A stretch of DNA of 64,000 nt from Shewanella sp. HN-41 (GTDB lineage Bacteria; Pseudomonadota; Gammaproteobacteria; Enterobacterales; Shewanellaceae): positions 101,963-165,962 of the forward strand of contig NZ_AFOZ01000031.1 in assembly GCF_000217915.1 (NCBI RefSeq), in the 5' to 3' direction. Positions 50,228 to 60,004 of the stretch are shown one piece after another. The notes under the pieces are model-generated. The model was not told the origin of the DNA. It saw nothing but the letters and a program-made list of their open reading frames with translations, and ran no database searches. The number at the start of each line of letters is the position of its first letter. Within the stretch, counting starts at the first letter, position 1. Position numbers and translations under genes: made by a program.

Positions 50228-50924
50228 GCTTAAATTTAGACGTCAAGCTTATGAAGATCCTCATAATCAAGATCTCGAGTTTCTCCAGCAAATGCAGGAG
50301 AAGGATGAGTATCAGGCATTGGTGAGTGAACTCAAAAACCTAGATGCTAAACTGATGAGTGCACTTAAAGTCGATGTACCAGAGGATCTCGCCGATAAGC
50401 TGATTTTGCGTCAGCAGTTACAGCAACATCACAAACAGCGACGCCAAACGGGCTTTTTAGTCGCTATGGCCGCCTCTATTGCGTTTGTGATCGGCGTGAG
50501 TTTTAGCCTGCTGCGTTTAGGCCCTGTCGATTTAGCCGAACATGCGCTGGCCCATGTCTACCATGAAGATATGGCCTTACACCTTGACCAAAACGTCAAC
50601 TTTAATCAGGTTAATGCCCAACTCGCATCACTGAAAGATCTCGGCCATGCCAAGTTTATCGAGCAACCGGGCAAAGTGTATTACACCTCCTACTGTGATT
50701 TTCAAGGGGTTAAAAGCCTACATATAGTGCTACAAGGTGAGCAAGGCAAAGTGACGCTTTTTATTGTGCCTCTCGAGAAACGTATGGTGCTAAATCAAAC
50801 CTTTGCCGATGCTAAATATCAAGGTATGGGGTTTGAAACCGCAGATGCCTTTATTTTGCTGGTGGCGGAGGATCAAGCCGATCTTCGTTTTGTAAAGGAA
50901 GAAATCAAGAATACCTTTATCTAA
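50220..50924 (+). CDS. DUF3379 membrane protein, probable anti-sigma factor
   Basis: Inner-membrane protein of 234 residues. The N-terminal cytoplasmic part (about 1-75) is charged and helical. One membrane segment lies near 82-100 (FLVAMAASIAFVIGVSFSLL) and the remainder is periplasmic. This is the DUF3379 family, found beside sigma factor genes in Shewanella and Vibrio. Its eight-base overlap with the sigma gene and its topology suggest an anti-sigma factor. It lacks the HxxxCxxC zinc motif of classical ZAS-type anti-sigma factors, so this is inference from context. Confidence 0.85.
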   Translation: MDELKFRRQAYEDPHNQDLEFLQQMQEKDEYQALVSELKNLDAKLMSALKVDVPEDLADKLILRQQLQQHHKQRRQTGFLVAMAASIAFVIGVSFSLLRLGPVDLAEHALAHVYHEDMALHLDQNVNFNQVNAQLASLKDLGHAKFIEQPGKVYYTSYCDFQGVKSLHIVLQGEQGKVTLFIVPLEKRMVLNQTFADAKYQGMGFETADAFILLVAEDQADLRFVKEEIKNTFI

Positions 50925-50956
50925 CTCCATATTATCTTGGCTATTTTTAAATTAAT

Positions 50957-50981
50957 CTCCGATATTTTTACGCTATCGGAG
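50957..50981 (+). terminator. Possible terminator hairpin after the sigma/anti-sigma pair
   Basis: CTCCGATA pairs with TATCGGAG around a nine-base loop. The following bases (GTTAGATTTTG) are only partly T-rich, so termination may be weak. Confidence 0.45.
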
Positions 50982-51081
50982 GTTAGATTTTGATCACATT
51001 CTTATCCGCTAATGGGCTCTTGCTCAAACATCTGGTAGCATGCTTGCCACTTTTAATAATAAAAAGATGGGAAAAGGCAAG

Positions 51082-52533
51082 ATGACGATTGAAACTCCGA
51101 TTTTAATCACATTTGTTGGTTATTTAGTACTGATGATGGCCATAGGTTTTTGGGCTTACCGCGCCACAGATACTGTAGATGATTATATTTTAGGAGGCCG
51201 TAAGATGGGTCCGGCCGTCACCGCACTGAGTGTGGGGGCATCCGATATGTCGGGCTGGTTATTACTGGGTTTACCCGGCGCAGTCTATTTAGGCGGTTTA
51301 GGGGAAGCTTGGATCGGCATAGGATTAATTTTTGGTGCTTGGCTTAACTGGCTATTCGTTGCCAAACGCCTGCGTATTTATACCCAATTAGCAGACAACG
51401 CCCTCACCCTACCCGATTTTTTCGAGAAGCGATTCCACGATAACCAAGGTTACTTAAAGTTAGTTTCCGCCGTGACTATTTTAGTTTTCTTCACTTTCTA
51501 TGCGTCCTCCGGCATGGTGGGTGGCGCAATACTGTTTGAGAAAGTCTTTGGACTCGATTACAACGTCGCCTTAGTCATAGGTTCAGCCATCATTGTCGGT
51601 TATACCTTTATCGGTGGTTTTTTTGCGGTAAGTTGGACCGATTTCTTTCAAGGCTGTTTAATGTTAATCGCCTTGCTCATTATTCCCTTCGCCATTTTCT
51701 CCCACCCAGAAAGCCATGCGGGCATAGAATCACTCGATCCCGCCATGTTGGCGCTCGTGAGCGATAAAACGACTGTCATTGGTATGCTATCCCTTGTCGC
51801 ATGGGGGCTTGGCTATTTTGGCCAGCCACATATTTTATCGCGCTTTATGGCCATAGGCAGTGCCGATGCCCTCCCCTTATCACGTCGTATCGCCATGAGC
51901 TGGATGATACTGTCATTGCTCGGCGCTCTCGCAACCGGACTCGCTGGCTCTCTGTATTTTGCCAAAGAGCCGCTATCTAACCCTGAAACTGTGTTTATCC
52001 ATTTAGCACAAGCCGCATTCAACCCTTGGATAGGTGGACTGCTCATCGCCGCCATTTTATCGGCGATTATGAGTACTATCGACTCACAGCTATTAGTTTG
52101 CTCGAGCGTGATTACTGAAGATTTTTACCGTAAATGGTTACGCCCACAGGCAGACGATCGTGAGTTGATGATGGTTGGCCGTTTGGGCGTGCTGGCCATT
52201 GCCGTAATTGCAGGGGTGATCGCCCTCAACCCCGAGAGCAGCGTGCTCAGCCTAGTGAGCTATGCTTGGGCAGGTTTTGGGGCGGCCTTTGGTCCAGTGG
52301 TCCTGTTATCTCTCTTTTGGAAGCAATACAGTCGTAATGGCGCCATCGCCACTATTATTGTCGGCGCATTAACAGTGGTGATTTGGAAGCAATTAACGGG
52401 GGGGATTTTCGACTTATACGAAATACTTCCTGGCTTTATTTTTGCTATCCTCGCTGGGGTAGTCGTCAGTAAATTGTCCGCACCCAATGCCAGAATCACC
52501 GCAGAATTTGAGCAATTCAAATCCGCGTTATAA
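51082..52533 (+). CDS. putP: Sodium/proline symporter
   Basis: Inner-membrane SSS-family carrier that takes up proline with sodium; 483 residues, about 13 membrane segments. The PutP signatures are clear: DDYILGGRKMGPAVTALSVG, ASDMSGWLLLGLPGAVYLGG near residues 45-80, and GYFGQPHILSRFMAI later. The sodium-site region AILSAIMSTIDSQLLVCSS is intact. ATG 51082 follows AAAAGGCAAG; upstream in-frame starts at 51040 and 51067 would add an unusual hydrophilic leader. A perfect palindromic terminator follows. putA is not in this window. Confidence 0.95.
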   Translation: MTIETPILITFVGYLVLMMAIGFWAYRATDTVDDYILGGRKMGPAVTALSVGASDMSGWLLLGLPGAVYLGGLGEAWIGIGLIFGAWLNWLFVAKRLRIYTQLADNALTLPDFFEKRFHDNQGYLKLVSAVTILVFFTFYASSGMVGGAILFEKVFGLDYNVALVIGSAIIVGYTFIGGFFAVSWTDFFQGCLMLIALLIIPFAIFSHPESHAGIESLDPAMLALVSDKTTVIGMLSLVAWGLGYFGQPHILSRFMAIGSADALPLSRRIAMSWMILSLLGALATGLAGSLYFAKEPLSNPETVFIHLAQAAFNPWIGGLLIAAILSAIMSTIDSQLLVCSSVITEDFYRKWLRPQADDRELMMVGRLGVLAIAVIAGVIALNPESSVLSLVSYAWAGFGAAFGPVVLLSLFWKQYSRNGAIATIIVGALTVVIWKQLTGGIFDLYEILPGFIFAILAGVVVSKLSAPNARITAEFEQFKSAL

Positions 52534-52555
52534 GCCAATCCCTTCAATGATGGCA

Positions 52556-52585
52556 GTAAAAAGCGTACACATGTACGCTTTTTAC
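52556..52585. terminator. Rho-independent terminator after putP
   Basis: GTAAAAAGCGTACA pairs with TGTACGCTTTTTAC around a two-base loop, a perfect 14-base-pair stem. Its A and T tracts make it work on either strand; only putP needs it here. Confidence 0.85.
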
Positions 52586-52679
52586 ATTTTGTATCTTTTT
52601 ATCCACAAGACAGTTGTCACAAACTGTTAACCAAAATTAAAACTCCTCCGACCACTAAAAACCTTTGGTATCGGGCATC

Positions 52680-52772
52680 TGGCCAGACCATTCAATCACA
52701 CCGATAGATAACGCTTGTTTAATGTGACTTTAATTAACTGAAATTTAACATTTTTCACATCTGGTCGGACTT
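52680..52772. promoter_or_regulatory. Two FadR-like operators upstream of fadL
   Basis: Within the 348-base gap between putP and fadL, TGGCCAGACCA (52680-52690) matches 9 of 10 fixed bases of the FadR core TGGTCNGACCA, and TGGTCGGACTT (52762-52772) matches 8 of 10. They lie about 190 and 110 bases before the fadL start. A weaker third candidate (TGGGGCCAGAC) starts at 52838. Paired FadR sites before fadL are also known in E. coli. The rest of the gap, apart from the putP terminator, is A+T-rich with no gene. Confidence 0.55.
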
Positions 52773-52881
52773 GTTGGTGTTACGCCCAATCCCTAAGATT
52801 GCCGAGACTATAAAAGGGTTTTAGCACTTCTAGGCACTGGGGCCAGACAAAATCCGATACTTATAAATAGAGAGAATAATA

Positions 52882-54198
52882 ATGAAAACATTCAACAAGA
52901 CACTTATTGCCGTTTCCGTGGCACTGGCGAGTTCACAAACTTTCGCTTCGGGTTTCCAATTAAACAGCCAATCAGCCACAGGTATGGGTCGTGCTTTTGC
53001 CGGTGACGCTGTGATTGCCGATAACGCCTCCGTATTATCTCGTAACCCTGCGGCTATGGCGTTATTTGATAAGGATGCTATATCTTTAGGCTTAACCTAT
53101 GCCGATATTACTGTTGATGTTAAAGACGTTAACTTTGCGGGCGGTGCCGTAGACTTAGGCAGCATCGACGATGCGGGTAGCTCTAAAGTTATCCCTAACA
53201 TTTTCTACATCCACCCAATCGACGATAAATTCGCCGTGGGTTTTGCCGCATTCTCTAACTTCGGTACGGGTACGGACGCCAGCTCGCTTTCTAAGAATTT
53301 ACCCGCAGGATCTCCAGCACCCTATGATCTACTCGGCGAAACTGAAGTGACTACAGTCAACTTTAACGCCAGCGTGTCATACCGCATTAACGATATGTTC
53401 AGCATAGGTGCGGGTGTGGATGCCATTTACGGTGAAGGCCGCCTAACCCGTAATATGGGCACTACGCCTCTGGTTGACGTAGATGCTGACGGCTGGGCAT
53501 TTGGTGGTATCGTGGGTGCCACTGTTGAATTAGATAAAGATAACCGCTTCGGTATCAGCTACCGTTTCAGCCCAACTGTGAATGTTAAAGGCGATATCAA
53601 CACGATCAGCACTAAAGATTTATCTGCCGTTGGTTTAGGTTCAAAAACAGCCCTAGCGACAAGCTTTGATAGCTTAGACGTCCCCCTTGCGGATATTTTC
53701 CAAGTAGCTGGTTTCCATCAGCTTACCCCTAAGTTTGCAGTGCACTACACTGCGCAGTACACCCAGTGGGGCAGCTTTGATCAAATCACTGCTAAAGATG
53801 GCGTAGCCACTATTATTCCTGGTCAAGCGGGTGCAGGTACTCAACTGCAAGCTGGCGACATTGCTCTGAAAGAATACCAATGGAAAGATTCATGGTTATT
53901 CAGCTTAGGTGGTACTTACACTATCAATGAGCAATTTACTGTGCGCGCAGGTTACATGCATGACCAAGGTGTTGTGGACGAAATCAGCTCGATTTCATTC
54001 CCAGACTCTGACCGTAACTGGTACACAGCGGGTATGAGCTATCATATCAACCCACAAAACACCGTTGACTTTGGTATCGCTTATATTAAAGGTGAAGAAG
54101 TTCACCTGATTGAAAACAGTGCGCTCACAGGTCCTGTGAACGCGGTGACAGAATCAAGTGGTATGTACTATTCAGTGCAATACAGCTACCAGTTCTAA
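52882..54198 (+). CDS. fadL: Outer membrane long-chain fatty acid transporter FadL
   Basis: Outer-membrane beta-barrel of the FadL/OmpP1 family that lets long-chain fatty acids in; 438 residues. The signal peptide ends QTFA-SGFQLNSQ at about 23. The N-terminal plug with AGDAVIADNASVLSRNPAAM carries the conserved NPA motif. The barrel ends YSYQF, a proper terminal phenylalanine for outer-membrane insertion. AGAGAGAATAAT precedes ATG 52882. FadR-like sites upstream link it with fadIJ. Related OmpP1-type hydrocarbon channels are alternatives, but the operators favour fatty acids. Confidence 0.9.
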   Translation: MKTFNKTLIAVSVALASSQTFASGFQLNSQSATGMGRAFAGDAVIADNASVLSRNPAAMALFDKDAISLGLTYADITVDVKDVNFAGGAVDLGSIDDAGSSKVIPNIFYIHPIDDKFAVGFAAFSNFGTGTDASSLSKNLPAGSPAPYDLLGETEVTTVNFNASVSYRINDMFSIGAGVDAIYGEGRLTRNMGTTPLVDVDADGWAFGGIVGATVELDKDNRFGISYRFSPTVNVKGDINTISTKDLSAVGLGSKTALATSFDSLDVPLADIFQVAGFHQLTPKFAVHYTAQYTQWGSFDQITAKDGVATIIPGQAGAGTQLQAGDIALKEYQWKDSWLFSLGGTYTINEQFTVRAGYMHDQGVVDEISSISFPDSDRNWYTAGMSYHINPQNTVDFGIAYIKGEEVHLIENSALTGPVNAVTESSGMYYSVQYSYQF

Positions 54199-54217
54199 GC
54201 CGTTGAAACACCAAAAC

Positions 54218-54241
54218 AGCCGCATTTTTGCGGCTTTTTTG
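54218..54241 (+). terminator. Rho-independent terminator after fadL
   Basis: AGCCGCA pairs with TGCGGCT around TTTT, followed by six further T residues. It lies 20 bases after the fadL stop codon. Confidence 0.85.
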
Positions 54242-54299
54242 TATCTTAAGCATTTATTGCCTAAAGTTAATCCATGCTCCTCTTCATGCGGCAACGGCT

Positions 54300-54686
54300 A
54301 TGGCTAAAGTCATTGGACTCGGTGGAATTTTTTTTAAAAGTACAGATCCCATTGCCTTGGCAACTTGGTATAAGACCCACCTTCAAGTGCCGATTGAGGA
54401 CTGGGGCGGCGCGGCATTTTACCACAATGACAAATCGACCCCCGGCTACCATGTCTGGACCCCTTTCGCCCACAGCACAGACTATTTCTCACCGACCGAT
54501 AAAAGTTTTATGTTCAACTTCGTTGTTGATGATCTAGCACAAGCACTCGCACAAGTGAGCCAAGGTGGAGGCCAGCTCATCGGCACCATCGAAAACTCTG
54601 AATTTGGCCGCTTTGGCTGGTTTATCGACCCTGATGGCAATAAAGTTGAACTATGGCAACCCAGCCCTATCCCACCTGCAAGCTAA
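54300..54686 (+). CDS. VOC family protein (glyoxalase/bleomycin-resistance fold)
   Basis: Small cytoplasmic protein of 128 residues with the vicinal-oxygen-chelate fold. It starts VIGLGGIFFKSTDP, continues with ATWYKTHLQV and ends FGWFIDPDGNKVELWQP, the typical last strand with the metal-binding Glu. ATG 54300 was chosen because the fold begins at VIGLGGIFF; a longer frame from 54228 overlaps the fadL terminator. Substrate unknown. It appears to be monocistronic. Confidence 0.87.
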   Translation: MAKVIGLGGIFFKSTDPIALATWYKTHLQVPIEDWGGAAFYHNDKSTPGYHVWTPFAHSTDYFSPTDKSFMFNFVVDDLAQALAQVSQGGGQLIGTIENSEFGRFGWFIDPDGNKVELWQPSPIPPAS

Positions 54687-54797
54687 ACTTACCTTTACAG
54701 AGTACTTCCCGCTTAAGCGGTACCTATTCAAAACCCAGTGCATATCCAATGCTTATTAGGTATGGTTAGCTGAGTTATCTAACCAAGGGATTGTATT

Positions 54798-55514
54798 ATG
54801 GAAAAAAATAACTTATTTCCCGCCTTATTATTGGGCGGTTTTTTGTGTGCTGGACTCGTTTATCTGGGTCAAAGTGCGAGTTCCGCCTTACTGCAAATGA
54901 AATCAATGGAACGCACTGTCACGGTAAAAGGCTTAGCCGAGAAAGAAGTGAAAGCCAATGTGGCCATTTGGCCGATTAATTTTACTGAGGTCGATAATAA
55001 TCTGCCAAAGCTCTATGAAACCGTACAGCAAAAAACCGATAGAGTTGTTACTTTTCTAAAAGAACAAGGCTTTAGCGACAGTGAAATTACTGTCTCCCTT
55101 CCCTCCATAGAAGACCGCCAGGCACAGGGGTATGTCGACCCGAATGTCAGATACCGCTATTCGGCCAAAGTCAATTTATCTGTCTATACAGCGCAGATCG
55201 ACCTTATGCTAGTTTCACGAAAGCAAATGATTAATCTTGTGAAAGAAGGTATCGCCATTGCAAGCCAAGACTATGATAATCGCACAGAGTTTTTGTTCAC
55301 AGACCTTAACAGTGTAAAACCTGTGATGGTACAAGAAGCCACCCAGAATGCCCGGGAGGTTGCTGAAAAATTTGCCAAGGATTCAGACTCACGCCTAGGT
55401 AAAATCAAAAGTGCCAGTCAAGGCCAATTTACGATTTCCGACCGTGATAGCAGCACACCCTACATTAAACAAATTCGCATAGTCTCCACACTCACCTATT
55501 ATTTAAACGACTAA
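54798..55514 (+). CDS. SIMPL domain protein (DUF541)
   Basis: Periplasmic, membrane-anchored protein of 238 residues. The N-terminal hydrophobic segment (PALLLGGFLCAGLVYLG) is probably an uncleaved anchor. The SIMPL/DUF541 domain follows with ERTVTVKGLAEKEVKANVAI and the later NAREVAEKFAKDSDSRLGKI, typical of the family. E. coli YggE belongs here and is linked to oxidative stress tolerance; the molecular role is unknown. ATG 54798 follows CAAGGGATTGTATT. A weak hairpin at 55544-55569 lies downstream. Confidence 0.9.
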   Translation: MEKNNLFPALLLGGFLCAGLVYLGQSASSALLQMKSMERTVTVKGLAEKEVKANVAIWPINFTEVDNNLPKLYETVQQKTDRVVTFLKEQGFSDSEITVSLPSIEDRQAQGYVDPNVRYRYSAKVNLSVYTAQIDLMLVSRKQMINLVKEGIAIASQDYDNRTEFLFTDLNSVKPVMVQEATQNAREVAEKFAKDSDSRLGKIKSASQGQFTISDRDSSTPYIKQIRIVSTLTYYLND

Positions 55515-55678
55515 AGGCGAAATCGGAACCCACTGAAACCATAAGAATAAGGTATTTCTCTGCCTTATTCCTATATTAGTGAATCCGATTACATTAATTT
55601 TTTCTAATAAATATTAATTGCCTATTGAAAACAACTCCATTAGAATTTACTCATAAATTGTATTTGGGATGGTTTAGT

Positions 55679-56692
55679 ATGGCTACAATATCTCGTGTTC
55701 TTTTAGGTTTACTCGCGTTTTCTGGTATGCAAGTACATGCAACTTCACTGGAAACGATTGAAGTAATAAGCAAACCCTATGCAAACTGGGTAACGTTAGA
55801 TGCCACTATCGAGGCGGTAAAAGCGGCGACTGTGTCGGCGCAAACCTCTGGTCGCATTGTCAAACTCAACTACGATGTTAACGATATCGCCCCAGAGGGA
55901 GCCGCACTACTGGAGATCACCAGCAAGGAGCAAGGCGCCGAGTTGGCCAGTTTTGAGGCCGAACTGGCCAAAGCCAAAGCTCTGAATGTTGAATCTCAGG
56001 CCCAGTACAAGCGCTATAAAGAGCTTTTCCCCCAAGGCGCGATTTCTAAGGGGGCTATGGATGAAGCGACCGCTAATGCTAAGGCGACAGAGCAAGCCGT
56101 CAGCGCAGCACAGGCCCGCGTTATCAAGGCGACGGAATCCTTGAAATACACTGTGGTATCGGCCCCCTTTAGCGGCATAGTCACAGAGCGATTTGTGGAG
56201 TTAGGTGAAACCGTTAGCCCAGGACAACCTTTGCTCTCGGGGTTTTCGGCCAATCAAATGCGGGCAATCACCCAAGTGCCGCAACGTTATATCAACCAAC
56301 TCAAGAATGCCCCCGAATTTATTGTCCGTTTAAATGACGGCCGTGAGCTAACTTCAAGGGATCTCACCATTTTTAGCTTTGCTGATCCCGTCAGCCACAG
56401 TTATCAGGTTCGCATTAATCTGCCTGAGAATGAAGCCAACCTACAACCCGGCACATGGGCGAAAGCCATATTTAAAAACGGCGAAAGGGAAAAAATTCAA
56501 CTTCCCGTATCGGCGCTGATCACTATGAATGAACTTAGCAGTGTTTACCTTAAACAGGGTGAACTCTTTGTGCTGACTCAAGTGCGCGTCGGTGAGCCCT
56601 TAAATGGGGAAGTAGAAGTGCTTGCGGGACTGAAGTCCGGTGACACAGTAGCCATGGATGCTTATCAAGTGTTGCTCAATAAAAAGCAATAA
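55679..56692 (+). CDS. RND efflux periplasmic adaptor subunit
   Basis: Membrane fusion protein linking an inner-membrane RND pump to an outer-membrane channel; 337 residues. Signal peptide MATISRVLLGLLAFSGMQVHA. The lipoyl half-motifs (TVSAQTSGRIVKLNYDVND, YTVVSAPFSGIVTERFVELG) flank a short helical hairpin, followed by beta-barrel domains. It is shorter than AcrA and lacks a lipobox cysteine. ATG 55679 gives a proper signal peptide; a TTG at 55625 would bury it under 18 extra residues. The permease gene follows after 36 bases. Confidence 0.92.
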   Translation: MATISRVLLGLLAFSGMQVHATSLETIEVISKPYANWVTLDATIEAVKAATVSAQTSGRIVKLNYDVNDIAPEGAALLEITSKEQGAELASFEAELAKAKALNVESQAQYKRYKELFPQGAISKGAMDEATANAKATEQAVSAAQARVIKATESLKYTVVSAPFSGIVTERFVELGETVSPGQPLLSGFSANQMRAITQVPQRYINQLKNAPEFIVRLNDGRELTSRDLTIFSFADPVSHSYQVRINLPENEANLQPGTWAKAIFKNGEREKIQLPVSALITMNELSSVYLKQGELFVLTQVRVGEPLNGEVEVLAGLKSGDTVAMDAYQVLLNKKQ

Positions 56693-56728
56693 ATACCTAA
56701 GCGACGCAAGCTTTGTCGAGGTTGTTTT

Positions 56729-59700
56729 ATGAAACATGATCCTGTACCACAGAACACACTTGGGATTTCGGGCCGAATTGCCGCGGCTTTCCAAAATAGC
56801 GCCATCACCCCACTGCTAGCCCTACTGGGGTTGCTACTGGGTTTATTTGCCATTCTCGTGACGCCAAAGGAGGAAGAACCGCAGATTGACGTCACCTTCG
56901 CCGACGTGTTTATTCCATTTCCCGGCGCTACCCCCACAGAGGTGGAAAATCTAGTCACCCTACCCGCTGAGCAAGTAATATCTGAAATCAAAGGGATAGA
57001 TACACTCTATTCATTTTCCCAACCCGATGGTGCGTTGATTATTGTCATCTTCGAGGTGGGTGTCGCGCGAAACGATGCCATTGTCAGTCTGTATAATCAG
57101 ATTTATTCCAATATGGATAAACTGCCCCTAGGCGCAGGTGTTGGCGAGCCCTTGATTAAGCCCCGCGGCATAGATGATGTGCCTATTGTCAGCTTAACCT
57201 TATGGTCAAAGGACCAGCAGGTTTCGGCCGAACAGCTTACCCACGTTGCACTAGGTTTAGAGACAGAACTGAAACGAATCCCCGGCTCCCGCGAGATCTA
57301 CACCCTTGGCCAACATGAAATGGTGGCAAACGTGCGGATCGATCCCGCCAAAATGAACAGTTTCAATCTGACCTATGACAAGCTGAGGCAAAGTCTCAAC
57401 GACAATAATCATATTTCAATGCCCGCTTCTCTGGTGCAGGGCAATCAAGAGATTAAAGTCCAAGCGGGGCAATTTCTGCAGTCTATCGATGATATCAAGC
57501 AGTTGGTTGTCAGTATTTCACAGGATAAAAGCGGTAACACGATTCCCGTTTATTTAGCGGATATTGCCGAGATCAGTTTAAAGAGTGATATTCCCAAGAA
57601 GAGTGTCTGGCACGCCGATAAAACGGCTATTTACCCCGCAGTCACTATCGCCATAGGTAAACAACCAGGGCAAAACGCCGTCGATATAGCCGATGCCGTG
57701 CGTGAACGTATGGCAAAAGTCGACAATGTGCTCATTCCTGACAATGTGGAAGTCACTGTATCGCGTAATTACGGTGAAACAGCGGCGGACAAGTCAAACA
57801 CGCTGATTTTAAAACTCATTTTTGCAACGAGCGCGGTAGTCGTACTGGTTTTCCTCACCATGGGAGCCCGCGAATCCTTAGTCGTTGGCGTGGCGATTAT
57901 CATCACGCTGGCCATTACCCTCTTTGCCTCTTGGGCCTGGGGATTCACCTTAAACCGCGTGTCACTTTTTGCCCTGATTTTCTCCATCGGCATCTTGGTC
58001 GACGATGCCATTGTCGTGGTGGAAAACATCCACAGACATATGGCGCTTGGCAAGAAATCCTTCAGCGAGCTTATCCCTGTGGCCGTGGATGAAGTAGGCG
58101 GCCCCACCATTTTAGCAACCTTTACCGTTATCGCGGCTTTATTACCCATGGCTTTCGTATCCGGTTTAATGGGGCCCTATATGAGCCCCATTCCGATTAA
58201 CGCGAGTATGGGTATGCTCATTTCCCTCGCGGTTGCCTTTATAGTCACACCGTGGCTGAGTCGCAAACTGTTAAAACATCGACCCCACGATGACACTCAT
58301 ACGGTACAAACGGATGAAGCTGAGAGCAGGATGGTGCGCCTCTTTAGCCAATTAATTGGCCCGTTTTTACTGGGTAAAAATGCCCGTAAGGCCAGAATAG
58401 GTTTGGCCGCTGGGGTGTTTGTGCTAATAGGCATTGCAGTTGCCCTGCCCGTAGGTCAGCTTGTGGTGCTTAAAATGCTCCCCTTCGATAACAAATCTGA
58501 GTTTCAAGTGATGGTGGATATGCCAGAAGGTACCCCCGTCGAACAAACACAAAGAGTGCTACAGGATTTAAGCCGTTACCTGACGACAGTGCCCGAGGTC
58601 GAACACCTACAGCTCTACGCGGGTACAAATGCGCCGATGAACTTTAACGGTTTAGTGCGCCATTACTTCCTGCGTAACAGCCAGGAACTGGGTGATATTC
58701 AGGTCAATCTGGTGAATAAAAAACATAGAGACCGTGACAGCCACAGCATTGCCGTGTCGGTAAGGGAAGATCTGCAGCATATTGGTGCCCAGTATCGAGC
58801 CAATATTAAAGTCGTTGAAGTGCCCCCTGGCCCACCTGTTTGGTCACCCATAGTCGCCGAAGTCTATGGTCCAAGCCCGGCTATCCGTGAGCAAGCGGCC
58901 TACGAAATGCAGACGCTATTTCACGAGACGAAAGACGTGGTCGATATCGATATTTTCTTGCCCGCAGCACAACAAAAATGGCAAGTGATGATAGACCGCA
59001 GTAAAGCCAGCCTCATGGCCGTTCCCTACAGCAATATTGTCGATCTGATCGCGACCTCCGTTGGTGGCAAAGATGTGAGCTATTTACATCAAGCTCAGCA
59101 GAAACAACCAGTGCCCATTCGCTTACAACTGAAGGAAGGCGCTAAGGTCGATTTAGAGCAAGTACTAAACCTGAAGTTGCAAAGCCAAACGGGGCAATCC
59201 GTGCCTGTCTCTGAACTAGTGACGATTAAGCGCGGCAAGATAGATGCACCTATTATCCATAAAAATATGATCCCTATGGTCATGGTGATAGCAGATATGT
59301 CGGGGCCTCTGGACAGCCCGCTCTACGGCATGTTTGATATGGCCGGAAAAATCGATGACACCGATGGTTTAGGTTTTGATCAGCATTATATTCATCAACC
59401 CACAGGGCTAGACTCAGTCGCCGTGCTCTGGGATGGCGAATGGAAGATCACCTATGAAACCTTTAGGGATATGGGGATCGCCTATGCCGTTGGAATGATA
59501 GCAATTTATTTGTTGGTGGTAGCACAGTTTAGATCCTATCTTGTGCCACTTATCATCATGGCACCTATCCCATTAACTGTGATTGGTGTAATGCCAGGGC
59601 ATGCCCTGCTCGGGGCCCAGTTCACCGCAACCTCTATGATAGGCATGATAGCGTTGGCGGGGATAATTGTGCGTAACTCAATATTATTAGTGGATTTTAT

Positions 59701-59962
59701 CAATCAAGAAACCGCATCCGGCGTACCCTTTGAGCGAGCAGTGATCCACTCGGGCGCAGTACGGGCCAAGCCTATTATGCTGACCGCGTTAGCAGCCATG
59801 ATAGGCGCCCTGTTTATTCTGGATGACCCTATTTTTAATGGACTGGCGATAAGTCTGATTTTCGGGATTTTCATCTCGACGCTGCTGACCTTAATCGTGA
59901 TCCCAGTGTTGTATTACGCGGCCATGAAAAACCGTATGAGCTTAACTCAACCATCTAATTAA
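56729..59962 (+). CDS. RND efflux permease (AcrB/AcrF superfamily)
   Basis: Inner-membrane proton-driven pump of 1077 residues. First membrane segment at about 25-43, a large periplasmic loop, then the transmembrane block. The proton-relay motif GILVDDAIVVVENIHRHM in membrane helix 4 is intact, with its two aspartates. GARESLVVGVAIIITLAI and AGIIVRNSILLVDFINQE are family signatures. GAGG precedes ATG 56729. No outer-membrane factor gene is beside it, so it would share a channel encoded elsewhere. Substrate unknown. Confidence 0.95.
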   Translation: MKHDPVPQNTLGISGRIAAAFQNSAITPLLALLGLLLGLFAILVTPKEEEPQIDVTFADVFIPFPGATPTEVENLVTLPAEQVISEIKGIDTLYSFSQPDGALIIVIFEVGVARNDAIVSLYNQIYSNMDKLPLGAGVGEPLIKPRGIDDVPIVSLTLWSKDQQVSAEQLTHVALGLETELKRIPGSREIYTLGQHEMVANVRIDPAKMNSFNLTYDKLRQSLNDNNHISMPASLVQGNQEIKVQAGQFLQSIDDIKQLVVSISQDKSGNTIPVYLADIAEISLKSDIPKKSVWHADKTAIYPAVTIAIGKQPGQNAVDIADAVRERMAKVDNVLIPDNVEVTVSRNYGETAADKSNTLILKLIFATSAVVVLVFLTMGARESLVVGVAIIITLAITLFASWAWGFTLNRVSLFALIFSIGILVDDAIVVVENIHRHMALGKKSFSELIPVAVDEVGGPTILATFTVIAALLPMAFVSGLMGPYMSPIPINASMGMLISLAVAFIVTPWLSRKLLKHRPHDDTHTVQTDEAESRMVRLFSQLIGPFLLGKNARKARIGLAAGVFVLIGIAVALPVGQLVVLKMLPFDNKSEFQVMVDMPEGTPVEQTQRVLQDLSRYLTTVPEVEHLQLYAGTNAPMNFNGLVRHYFLRNSQELGDIQVNLVNKKHRDRDSHSIAVSVREDLQHIGAQYRANIKVVEVPPGPPVWSPIVAEVYGPSPAIREQAAYEMQTLFHETKDVVDIDIFLPAAQQKWQVMIDRSKASLMAVPYSNIVDLIATSVGGKDVSYLHQAQQKQPVPIRLQLKEGAKVDLEQVLNLKLQSQTGQSVPVSELVTIKRGKIDAPIIHKNMIPMVMVIADMSGPLDSPLYGMFDMAGKIDDTDGLGFDQHYIHQPTGLDSVAVLWDGEWKITYETFRDMGIAYAVGMIAIYLLVVAQFRSYLVPLIIMAPIPLTVIGVMPGHALLGAQFTATSMIGMIALAGIIVRNSILLVDFINQETASGVPFERAVIHSGAVRAKPIMLTALAAMIGALFILDDPIFNGLAISLIFGIFISTLLTLIVIPVLYYAAMKNRMSLTQPSN

Positions 59963-60004
59963 TCACTACATTGGCAGCCATAGCGCTGCCTCAAGGAGCA
60001 AGGT

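Noticed and set aside
55544..55569. Terminator after the SIMPL gene
   Set aside because: GAATAAGG pairs with CCTTATTC but the stem is A+T-rich and no T run follows; too weak to call.
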